Shown: piece by piece, positions 40,737-47,674 of the stretch
Position numbering within the stretch: the first letter of the stretch is position 1
How the letters are laid out: the number at the start of each line of letters is the position of its first letter
Assembly: GCA_964599875.1 (NCBI GenBank)
Contig: CAZRHE010000007.1
Location: 1-64,000, forward strand
Direction: 5' to 3'
Source of the DNA: RGIG4097 sp964599875
Lineage (GTDB): Bacteria; Bacillota; Clostridia; Christensenellales; CAG-917
DNA: 64,000 nt
Position numbers and translations under genes: made by a program
Notes under the pieces: generated by a model
What the model was told of the DNA's origin: nothing
Seen by the model: only the letters and a program-made list of their open reading frames with translations
Databases searched by the model: none

Positions 40737-42116
40737 TTATTTGAAGTTTTTGATGAACTCTTTGAAGAACACCGTGCCTTCCACAAGGGATACGATTCCG
40801 ATATTCTCGTTGGACGCGTGCATGGACGCGAGTTGTTGCGGGCTCAGTCTGCAAGGAGTGCAACGGATTGCGCAAGGCACTATCTTTTGCATACGTCTGC
40901 AGTCCGTGCCGCCGAACATAAGATAAGGCGAAATACCGATATCGGGGAACAAGCGCGCGAGGGTTTCGGTGTAAAGTTTGTAGCCCTCGGATTCGGTGTC
41001 CACGACCGCGCTGTGTTCACGTGCCATAAGCACTTCGGTTTCGATATCGTACTTCTCCGCTATCGCTTTGACCTTGTTGATTGCATATTCGCTGGTGTCG
41101 CCGGGTGCAAGACGCAAGTTTGCGACTACCCATGCGGTTTCGGGAATGACGTTAGGCGCGGATGAGCCTTCGGACATGGTGAAAGTCATGGTCGTGCCGA
41201 GAAGTGCGCGTCCGAAAGGAGTGACTTTGGGAAGTCCCGCTACGATGACGGGAGACAACGCCTTTGCGTGTTTCGTGATGAAACGGAGTGCGCCCGTAAG
41301 TCCCGAAGACATGCCGTTCAGCATTGCGAGTGCGGGAGCGGTCATTTGTTGCTTAAATACGTTGTGGGTTTCGCAATAGTTCACGAATGCGGAAAGTCTT
41401 GCGATAGGAGTATTCTTCGGAGGAGAAGAACTGTGTCCGCCCTTGCTTCTTGCGATAAATTTGATATCGCAATATCCTTTTTCTACTATGCCGACCATTG
41501 CAAACGGTTTGGTCATTCCGGGGAACGCCTCTTCTACGATTGCACCGCCCTCGTCGATTGCAACTGCGGGATGCACGTCGTGTTGCTTGAACCATTCGAC
41601 CGCATACGCCGCGCCGGGACCGCCTGTTTCTTCGTTATCCGAATAAGAAAGATAGACGTCTTGTTCGGGGACGAATCCGCTTTCGAGAAGTTCTTCCACC
41701 GCGTTAATGGTGATAAAGAGAGTGTTTTTGCAATCCATCGCGCCTCTGCCCCAAACGCAATCTTCCGCTATCGTACCCGAGAACGGTTCGTATTTCCAAT
41801 CTCCGCCCACTGCGGGGACGACGTCTTGGTGCGCCATAAGCACTATGGGACGGGAAGACGCTTTGCCTTTCCATTTGAGAAGAATCGCGCGGGATTCGAC
41901 GTCCTTTGCGGGATCGACTTTCTTGCCCTCGTCGTCAACTATACCCTTGATTTCGCGTGCGGGAAAATGCACTTCGAGGTTTTTGAATACGAGAGGAAAT
42001 TCCGCTTTGAGGACTTCTTGAAATTCGTCGAAATACTTCGCTCCGCTTTCAGTCACGGTCGCGCACTGAAGCATACGAGAAAAAGTTTCGGCGCATTGTT
42101 GTCTGTTTTTCGCCAT
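40737..42116 (-). CDS. M20 family metallopeptidase (PM20D1/carboxypeptidase S-like)
   Basis: A 459-residue zinc aminoacylase or peptidase. Zinc-ligand motifs: VLMAHQDVVPA (His, near residue 92), GRGAMDCKN (bridging Asp), SYSDNEETGGPGA (Glu catalytic and ligand), and a dimerisation lid with SKGGHSSSPP; the last ligand region is LMFGGTDCRR. The substrate could be N-acyl amino acids or dipeptides. It is monocistronic with a full-consensus promoter and its own terminator; GGAGG lies upstream of the ATG. Confidence 0.88.
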   Translation of the reverse strand: MAKNRQQCAETFSRMLQCATVTESGAKYFDEFQEVLKAEFPLVFKNLEVHFPAREIKGIVDDEGKKVDPAKDVESRAILLKWKGKASSRPIVLMAHQDVVPAVGGDWKYEPFSGTIAEDCVWGRGAMDCKNTLFITINAVEELLESGFVPEQDVYLSYSDNEETGGPGAAYAVEWFKQHDVHPAVAIDEGGAIVEEAFPGMTKPFAMVGIVEKGYCDIKFIARSKGGHSSSPPKNTPIARLSAFVNYCETHNVFKQQMTAPALAMLNGMSSGLTGALRFITKHAKALSPVIVAGLPKVTPFGRALLGTTMTFTMSEGSSAPNVIPETAWVVANLRLAPGDTSEYAINKVKAIAEKYDIETEVLMAREHSAVVDTESEGYKLYTETLARLFPDIGISPYLMFGGTDCRRMQKIVPCAIRCTPCRLSPQQLASMHASNENIGIVSLVEGTVFFKEFIKNFK

Positions 42117-42147
42117 GAGTTTGCCTCCAAATTATGATTACTATATA

Positions 42148-42176
42148 ATTATAAACTCGGACTTATCCGTTGTCAA
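42148..42176 (-). promoter_or_regulatory. Full-consensus promoter of the M20 peptidase gene
   Basis: TTGACA (42176-42171), 17 bases, TATAAT (42153-42148) on the minus strand: a perfect sigma-A consensus. Confidence 0.9.
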
Positions 42177-42228
42177 CACGCAAAACGACGGATTACGATG
42201 CCGTTTCGTCGGATAAACCGTGTTTTCG

Positions 42229-43503
42229 TCACTTTTTAGCGGTTATAAACAGGACGCCGAGCATTATGAAAATCTCTCCGTCCATATATCTGCGCTTGTT
42301 TTCGTCGTGTTGCGCGGTGTAAGGCGCAATCTTTTGAAACGCGCGTTTCTCGGAAAAATAGTCCGCCGTGGGCACAGCCCAAAGATAAGGATTGAAATAT
42401 AAATCCCAAAGCACCTCTCTCATCTCTCCGCCGAAGTCGGTTGAGGCTATCGTCGAGCGGTTTATATCGATGTTTGAAAATCCTGCGCCCTTCAGCAAGG
42501 ACGGAAGTTTTCTGCCCATAGCGCGGTCGCCCGATTCAAGGGATTTCGACCATATGTAGAAACAATCGTCGAAAAATTCCGAGTTAGGATAGACGACGTT
42601 GAGTCCGTCGTCCTCGTCCACGATAAACAGCACGCCGTTATCCGACAAATGCTCGCGTAAGATTTTCAACACGGTAGACTGATTTTTGATATGCAGGAAA
42701 ACCGCGGATACGTGTATGAAATCAAACGCTTCTCTGCCCACCGATTTAAGATAATCGTCGAGGACTTCGCTAAAACTATCCGCCGTGATATCAGCATAAA
42801 GGAAAGTCATCCTTTCGTCGCCGTAGACTTCGTTTGCTCTTGCGATTTTCTTTTCGTCCTTATCGACGCCCAAGATATGCGCGCAATCCTTTTCTCCAAG
42901 CCTTAAAATCGTATTCGCACCGTCCGAGCAGCCTACGTCAAGGGCGCAAACGTCGGATAGATTTTCGAACGCCTCGTCTATAAATTCGCTTGCATAGCGG
43001 TTGTAGAAAGCGTTTTGAATGGCAAGACGACGTGTTTCCTCGTCCGTTTCCGCAGAATAAATGCTGTCCGCATCCACGTCGGGCACTATGTCGAGTTGGT
43101 CTAAAATCTTGTCGATCAGTGCGTCTTCGTCTTCGAAATCCTTTTCGAACAATTCGTTGAACATCCCGAGAAACATATCGAGGCTGTCGAGTTCGTCGCA
43201 CTCTTCGACGTTCTCTATGAAAACGGGCAAAATTTTGTAATCTTTCACCTTGTTGTAGTGCTTAAACGCAATCGCGATTTCGCTTTTGACATACATCGAA
43301 CGCACGCTCGCTTCGGATAAAAACACCACGAACGCACCGCAATTCTTTATTCCGTGCGAAATCTCCGCCGCAAACTCCTGCTTGCTGTCGTTGAGTTGGA
43401 ACCAGCACGTAACGCCTTGCGCCGTGATTTTGTTGACGATAGACGAAACCTTTTCTTTATTCGCCTTCGAATACGAAATGAAGATATCCTTTTCTTTAGG
43501 CAT
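42229..43503 (-). CDS. TIR domain fused to a SAM-dependent methyltransferase
   Basis: A 424-residue two-domain protein. Residues 1 to about 138 are a TIR_2-type domain: KDIFISYSKANKEKVSSIV at the N-terminus, CGAFVVFLSEASVRSMYVKS, and E75 in SEIAIAF at the position of the catalytic Glu of NAD-cleaving TIRs. Residues about 150-330 are a class I methyltransferase with motif I ALDVGCSDGANT (187-198), the acidic GVDKDEKKI (213) and FDFIHVSAVFLHI. About 90 C-terminal residues are unassigned. The combination suggests a signalling or defence effector, or a methyltransferase using the TIR as an adaptor. It is divergent from a membrane-anchored XRE regulator. No signal peptide. Confidence 0.85.
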   Translation of the reverse strand: MPKEKDIFISYSKANKEKVSSIVNKITAQGVTCWFQLNDSKQEFAAEISHGIKNCGAFVVFLSEASVRSMYVKSEIAIAFKHYNKVKDYKILPVFIENVEECDELDSLDMFLGMFNELFEKDFEDEDALIDKILDQLDIVPDVDADSIYSAETDEETRRLAIQNAFYNRYASEFIDEAFENLSDVCALDVGCSDGANTILRLGEKDCAHILGVDKDEKKIARANEVYGDERMTFLYADITADSFSEVLDDYLKSVGREAFDFIHVSAVFLHIKNQSTVLKILREHLSDNGVLFIVDEDDGLNVVYPNSEFFDDCFYIWSKSLESGDRAMGRKLPSLLKGAGFSNIDINRSTIASTDFGGEMREVLWDLYFNPYLWAVPTADYFSEKRAFQKIAPYTAQHDENKRRYMDGEIFIMLGVLFITAKK

Positions 43504-43530
43504 AATATCCCTCTTTAATATATTGAAACC

Positions 43531-43559
43531 ATTATAACACGTATGCGCGCATAAAGCAA
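43531..43559 (-). promoter_or_regulatory. Promoter of the TIR-methyltransferase gene with a palindrome in the spacer
   Basis: TTGCTT (43559-43554), 17 bases, TATAAT (43536-43531). The spacer holds the perfect 12-bp palindrome TATGCGCGCATA (43542-43553), well placed for a repressor. Confidence 0.8.
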
Positions 43560-43629
43560 TAACGGCTTATCCCAACCCGTAAATTTTCATAGAAAATCGG
43601 ATGAATTCACCCGTTCTACCGTCGGTGGA

Positions 43630-43658
43630 TTTACAGATTGCGATTTCGGGGTTATAAT
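43630..43658 (+). promoter_or_regulatory. Promoter of the membrane-anchored XRE gene
   Basis: TTTACA (43630-43635), 17 bases, TATAAT (43653-43658); GGAGG follows seven bases before the ATG. Confidence 0.8.
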
Positions 43659-43679
43659 TTTCTCAATCGGAGGTGAAAT

Positions 43680-44672
43680 ATGAATTTGCAAAACACGGGC
43701 AAAATGATTGCCGACGCAAGAAAAAATCTCGGGCTTACCCAAAATCAACTCGGAGAAAAACTCGGCGTTACGGGCAAGGCGGTTTCGAAATGGGAAAACG
43801 GTTATAGTTTCCCCGGCGTCGAAATTCTCCCCGCCCTCGGCAAAGAATTGAATATTCCAATTGCAGACCTCGTCACAGGGGAAAACGACGCTCCCGTCAA
43901 CGAAAAAGTCGTGGACGAAATCGTCGAGACGTCGGCGGGACAAAGCAAAAAAAAGAAGAAACTCTATCTTGCTATCACACTCCCCGTCGTCGCGGTATTG
44001 ATACTCGCAATCGTGACGCTCTCCTTTTATTTCTATTTCTCCCTCATCCCGTCGGACACGTACAAAGCGTCTTCGTTTTCCCTGACCGCTTTCGGCTCCG
44101 ACGTCGCGCTCACCGCAAACGTCAAATGCCGTGTAGGCGTCGAAGAGGCTTTCGGAGATACGGGAAAGATTATTTACACTCGCGAAAAAAGTTTTTACGA
44201 CTTCATAAGCAAGGTGCGCGAAGACGCCGTGGCACGAGGTTTTTCATATGATTTGACGGACAACGTCTTCTCGAAAGCGAATGAAAACGGCACGACGGAT
44301 TATTTCTATTTCAAGCCGATAGATTTCAATCGAAAAGTGACCGTACTTGCAACTCCGCTTATCGCAAAAGTATACAAGGATGCAAAAAACACTGAAAACG
44401 CAACCGCAATTCTCTTCCCTCTTCACCTTGTTTCAGACCCGACGTATTTCAGCGCGCACGCATATATCCCAGAAGGTGCGGAAATCTCAATCTCGGCGAC
44501 TTTCGACGACGTAACGAGTTTCTACGAAAACAGCGGATATTTCACCGTGACCACGGACGCGGAAAACAAAACCGCAATTCTTGAAACGAACGACAAGTGC
44601 AAAGTTGAGGCAACGTTTTCTTTCTCAATCGTCAACCACAGCGGAATTAACTATATCAAAATCAATTTGTAA
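43680..44672 (+). CDS. Membrane-anchored XRE regulator with extracytoplasmic domain
   Basis: A 330-residue one-component-type protein. Residues 8-63 are an XRE HTH (MIADARKNLGLTQNQLGEKL, then VTGKAVSKWENGYSFPGVE); a basic linker KKKKK leads to one membrane helix (about 96-120, LAITLPVVAVLILAIVTLSF); the remaining 210 residues are predicted outside and include YTREKSFYDFISKVREDA and a beta-rich C-terminus. The architecture suggests a sensor whose external domain changes DNA binding inside. It faces the TIR-methyltransferase gene, a possible target (inference). Confidence 0.82.
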   Translation: MNLQNTGKMIADARKNLGLTQNQLGEKLGVTGKAVSKWENGYSFPGVEILPALGKELNIPIADLVTGENDAPVNEKVVDEIVETSAGQSKKKKKLYLAITLPVVAVLILAIVTLSFYFYFSLIPSDTYKASSFSLTAFGSDVALTANVKCRVGVEEAFGDTGKIIYTREKSFYDFISKVREDAVARGFSYDLTDNVFSKANENGTTDYFYFKPIDFNRKVTVLATPLIAKVYKDAKNTENATAILFPLHLVSDPTYFSAHAYIPEGAEISISATFDDVTSFYENSGYFTVTTDAENKTAILETNDKCKVEATFSFSIVNHSGINYIKINL

Positions 44673-44679
44673 ACAATTT

Positions 44680-44707
44680 CGCCGTCGCAATCGTGGCGGC
44701 GTTTTTC
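44680..44707 (+). terminator. Terminator of the membrane XRE gene
   Basis: Seven-bp stem CGCCGTC / GGCGGCG (one G-T pair) with an 8-base loop and five T, starting 7 bases after the stop codon. Confidence 0.75.
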
Positions 44708-44738
44708 TATTTAATTTAATCAAATATTTTCAAAACTA

Positions 44739-44766
44739 TTGAATTTCAAACGGCTTGTGCTACAAT
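44739..44766 (+). promoter_or_regulatory. Promoter of the 44847 membrane protein gene
   Basis: TTGAAT (44739-44744), 16 bases, TACAAT (44761-44766). Confidence 0.65.
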
Positions 44767-44846
44767 ATTCTACGTAAAGAACCTCGCTGTTCTTATATCG
44801 AAATTATTCGCATCCGTTGCGAAATAAAATATTTTGGAGGCAACTT

Positions 44847-45434
44847 ATGGCAAAAAAAGCCGTTAAAGCAACAACAGGCGGTTCGGCAACCGCATCCGCA
44901 AAAAGATCTCCTCTCTCAAACATGGCGGTCAGACTTTTCGGCGCTATCCTCGCATTCGTCGGTATCCTTCTCGTAGTCACCAAAAGAGCGGTGCCCGATA
45001 TGGCTGTGACGGTGGCGGCAGTATTCTTCGTCGTGGCAGGTTTCTTCCTTGCCGTCAGCAACTTTAAAAAACTGATTGCAGGCGGAAAAGTCGCGAATGA
45101 AGTCATCATCTACTTCTTGTTCGGTATTCTGCTTATGGTCGCGGGAATATTGCTACTCGTGTTCAAATCCGACGTCGTCAAGTGGTTTATCGTGCTCCTC
45201 GGCGCACTCATCGCCGCATATGCACTCGCAATCCTTATCCGCTTCATCATCCACCCCAGAGGCAAAAGCCTTATGGTCATAGATATTATTCTTGCGGTTA
45301 TGGCAATGATAGTCGGCATCCTCATCGCCCTGCTCTACGTCCCCGAAATCGCAAGCGCGGAGAGCGGTGTTTGCTACTATATCTTCGGCTCCCTCGCAAT
45401 CGCCGTCGGCGCCTGCGACCTCGTGCTGTACTAA
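44847..45434 (+). CDS. Six-pass membrane protein, DUF308-like
   Basis: A 195-residue protein with an Ala/Lys-rich N-terminus (KKAVKATTGGSATASAKRSP) and six hydrophobic helices arranged as three pairs (for example LFGAILAFVGILLVVT, VIIYFLFGILLMVAGILLLV, LMVIDIILAVMAMIVGILIA), the layout of DUF308/HdeD-type proteins. HdeD is linked to acid resistance in enterobacteria, but no such role is implied here. GGAGG six bases before ATG 44847 decides the start; an in-frame start at 44817 lacks a Shine-Dalgarno. Monocistronic. Confidence 0.7.
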   Translation: MAKKAVKATTGGSATASAKRSPLSNMAVRLFGAILAFVGILLVVTKRAVPDMAVTVAAVFFVVAGFFLAVSNFKKLIAGGKVANEVIIYFLFGILLMVAGILLLVFKSDVVKWFIVLLGALIAAYALAILIRFIIHPRGKSLMVIDIILAVMAMIVGILIALLYVPEIASAESGVCYYIFGSLAIAVGACDLVLY

Positions 45435-45455
45435 ACCACTACTAATTGATTCTAC

Positions 45456-45488
45456 AAAAAAACTCGGAACAATTTCCGAGTTTTTTTT
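45456..45488 (+). terminator. Terminator of the DUF308-like gene
   Basis: Twelve-bp stem AAAAAACTCGGA / TCCGAGTTTTTT with a six-base loop and extra T. Confidence 0.88.
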
Positions 45489-45841
45489 GATTGGTTTTAT
45501 CTCTATTCGCGTTTTAAGAATTAAAAAATCCTGCCATAGAAAATGTAACGTGAAAATCTCGCGGAAACATTCCGTCGTCGCTTTCGTTGAAAGCGAAATA
45601 TAGTGTAGTGCTTGTATCCTAATCTATATCTCCCCTTTCCTCACGTGTTTACCCTATCGCCGTTCCCCCTAAAGGGACCCACGACGACCGCTTGCGCGGG
45701 GGACAACACTCGGTTTCGCGTTAAGTAACGTTCCTCGTTATGCCACTGCGCTTTGTGCGTGCCCGCTACGCGAACCCAATGCACGCAGTCGCTTGTACTT
45801 ATACGACTTCGCTCAACACTCGAAGTTCTCGGCGCGTCGCG

Positions 45842-45892
45842 CCTCGTGTTCCGTCTTCGAACGAGAGAGTGCTTATATAGCACGCTCCAAAT
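45842..45892. repeat. Dispersed repeat B, copy 1
   Basis: CTCGTGTTCCGTCTTCGAAC begins a 50-base sequence that recurs in the same orientation at 60151-60201, with TGCTTATATA and ACGCTCC conserved in both copies. TTCGAA forms its centre of symmetry. Confidence 0.75.
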
Positions 45893-45914
45893 AAACTGAA
45901 CGCTAACACCTGCT

Positions 45915-45990
45915 TGTCATTCAGAGGAGCGCTGAGCACGACGAAGAATCTCCGGGAACGGCACCTTATTCCACCAAAACGAAAATTTTG
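45915..45990 (+). repeat. Dispersed repeat A, copy 1
   Basis: From TGTCATTCAGAGGAGC through ACGAAGAATCTCCGGGAACG to CGAAAATTTTG. It recurs inverted at 59782-59855. The core resembles the TCATTCTGAG...GAAGAATCTC intergenic repeat known from many bacterial genomes. Confidence 0.8.
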
Positions 45991-46169
45991 CGAAATACTG
46001 ACTTGAGTTATAGATTATATTTGAATTGTAGCAAAAAATTTTCGTTGCGGAGAAGTTGCGTTGCTAGTGCCGTCAGAACGATTTTCTCAAAAAATCGCCG
46101 ACGGCTTCGACGCATAAGCAACGTGGTGGTATTTCGCAACTCCGTTGCTCATTCCACCTACTGGCACTC

Positions 46170-46289
46170 GGAAGCAACCTTGCGCCCACGCTGTCGCGTT
46201 CGTTTGTTTTTTCACATCTTCGTCCCCTTTTGCAAGCAAAGGGACGAGATATGAAAAAACAACCCTACGGGTTACGCAAGGTTGTTTCC
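46170..46289. repeat. 120-bp imperfect palindrome beside tRNA-Leu(CAA)
   Basis: The outer arms GGAAGCAACCTTGCG and CGCAAGGTTGTTTCC and inner arms TTTGTTTTTTCA and TGAAAAAACAA, with CGTCCC/GGGACG near the centre, let nearly the whole segment fold on itself. Read on the minus strand, the AACCC-GTA-GGGTT stem followed by GTTTTTTC within it may be the tRNA terminator. Confidence 0.7.
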
Positions 46290-46294
46290 TCGTT

Positions 46295-46382
46295 TGGTGC
46301 CGGTGGTCGGACTCGAACCGACACGGATGATTAGTCCACAGGATTTTGAGTCCAGCGCGTCTGCCAGTTTCACCACACCGGC
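46295..46382 (-). tRNA. tRNA-Leu (anticodon CAA), CCA encoded
   Basis: Class II tRNA on the minus strand: acceptor GCCGGTG pairs with CACCGGC, D arm GTGAAACTGGCAG, anticodon loop CTCAAAA (anticodon CAA, reads UUG), long variable arm, T loop TTCGAGT, discriminator A and encoded CCA. The anticodon stem CTGGA/TCCTG contains a U-U mismatch at its second pair (28:42). Confidence 0.93.
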
Positions 46383-46391
46383 GCAAGTGAT

Positions 46392-46420
46392 AATATATCA
46401 CAAAGATGATTTCTATGCAA
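46392..46420 (-). promoter_or_regulatory. Promoter of tRNA-Leu(CAA)
   Basis: TTGCAT (46420-46415), 17 bases, TATATT (46397-46392) on the minus strand, 9 bases upstream of the tRNA. Confidence 0.7.
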
Positions 46421-46427
46421 GTGTTTT

Positions 46428-46751
46428 TTAGTCGATTCCTGCCTCGTCGAGCAGTTTATTATATTGTTCGAACACTTCCATAGCAGTTTCCTCGTCGGTT
46501 TCGAGCACGAGCATAGCCTCGTCCTCGTTGTCGTTAGGCACGACAAGGTGGAAAACTATGACTTCGTCGTCCGCAACGCCGTCGATTTCGTCGATAGGTT
46601 TCAGGATGACGTATATCTCGTCGTCGAGAGGGATAATTGCGACTTGGTCGCATTCGTATTCTCTGCCGTTTTCATCGAAAATGAAAATAGGTTCTTGGTT
46701 TTGGTTGTTTTCGTCGAGCAAAATGTCGATAAGTTCTTTTCCGCTTGTCAT
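46428..46751 (-). CDS. DUF1292 protein
   Basis: A 107-residue very acidic protein with the DUF1292 pattern: PIFIFDENGREYECDQVAII, then DDEIYVILKPID and EVIVFHLVVPNDNED near the end. DUF1292 proteins are small Firmicute proteins of unknown function, commonly near yrrK/mreB or cell-division genes; here the neighbour is metA, 11 bases upstream. No enzymatic residues are apparent. Confidence 0.9.
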   Translation of the reverse strand: MTSGKELIDILLDENNQNQEPIFIFDENGREYECDQVAIIPLDDEIYVILKPIDEIDGVADDEVIVFHLVVPNDNEDEAMLVLETDEETAMEVFEQYNKLLDEAGID

Positions 46752-46762
46752 AATTCACCTCG

Positions 46763-47665
46763 TCAGAGCACGTACGGCGTGACCTGATACACGTAGTAGT
46801 TGAGCCAGTTGTAGAAAAGAAGATTCGCGGTGGATTTCCACTTCATATCCACTATCCTCTTTTCTATATCCGAGAAGTAATGTTTGGGCGGATTTATATC
46901 CATCCCCTTATTCAAATCCCTCAAATATTCGCCGAGGAGAGTTTCTCTGTCGTACTCCGCGTGCCCCGTGAAGAAGAAGGATTTATTGTCGTGAGTTTTC
47001 GCGATACAAACGCCCGCCTCGTCGGACACGGCGAGCACTTTGACGTCCTTGCACTTATAAAGAGCGTCCTCGTCCACTCTCGTATGGCGGGAGTGAGGAA
47101 TATAGAACGTATCGTCCATGCCTTTAAGCAGCAAATCGTTTTCGACGACTGCTTTCGTGCCGAATACGCCGAACATTTTTTCGGGCAAATCCTGCTTGCC
47201 GATGCCGAATTGATAATAAAGCGACGCTTGCGCACCCCAGCAAATGTAAATGGTGCTGGTCACGTTTTGCTTTGCAAAATCGATAACCTCGGTGAGTTCC
47301 TTCCAATACTTGACTTCCTCGAAAGGAATGGTTTCAACGGGTGCGCCCGTGACTATCATCCCGTCGAATTTTTTGTTTTTCGCCTGTTTAAGCGTGCAAT
47401 AAAACCTACTCATATGGTCGTCGGACGCATGAGTCGAGCGATAACTTGCGGTATTAATCAACGTGATATTGACCTGCAACGGAGTGTTTGAAAGCAAGCG
47501 AATAAGTTGCGTTTCGGTGACTTCTTTCGTAGGCATCAAATTGAGAATTGCAATTTCAATCGGGCGTATATCCTGCTCGACTGCACGCGCGCTGTCCATG
47601 ACGAAAATCTTTTCGCCTGTAAGCACGTCGTGCGCGGGCAAATCTTTCGGGATGATAATGGGCAT
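46763..47665 (-). CDS. metA: Homoserine O-acetyltransferase (MetA type)
   Basis: Activates homoserine for methionine synthesis. A 300-residue MetA-fold enzyme with the catalytic Cys142 in ICWGAQAS and the catalytic His in YIPHSRHT. Residue 111 is Glu (VTGAPVETIPF); in this family Glu111 selects acetyl-CoA and Gly111 succinyl-CoA, so the product should be O-acetylhomoserine. That fits the O-acetylhomoserine sulfhydrylase gene immediately upstream (9 bases). No SAM riboswitch lies before the pair. Confidence 0.94.
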   Translation of the reverse strand: MPIIIPKDLPAHDVLTGEKIFVMDSARAVEQDIRPIEIAILNLMPTKEVTETQLIRLLSNTPLQVNITLINTASYRSTHASDDHMSRFYCTLKQAKNKKFDGMIVTGAPVETIPFEEVKYWKELTEVIDFAKQNVTSTIYICWGAQASLYYQFGIGKQDLPEKMFGVFGTKAVVENDLLLKGMDDTFYIPHSRHTRVDEDALYKCKDVKVLAVSDEAGVCIAKTHDNKSFFFTGHAEYDRETLLGEYLRDLNKGMDINPPKHYFSDIEKRIVDMKWKSTANLLFYNWLNYYVYQVTPYVL

Positions 47666-47674
47666 ATCTACTCC

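Larger units (their letters stand above)
45489..46169. other. Gene-free stretch with dispersed repeats
   Basis: About 680 bases without a credible gene. It carries two sequences also present at 59.8-60.2 kb (45842-45892 and 45915-45990), several short hairpins (for example CCGTTCCCCCTAAAGGGACC) and a segment repeating the CGAAAATTTTGCG/AAAATTTTCG theme near 45980-46045. Short open frames here are unlike any protein family. Confidence 0.6.

Noticed and set aside
45641..45883. 80-codon open frame on the minus strand in the repeat-rich region
   Set aside because: Arg/Ser/Thr-rich with no family resemblance, overlaps dispersed repeat B and has no Shine-Dalgarno; treated as chance.
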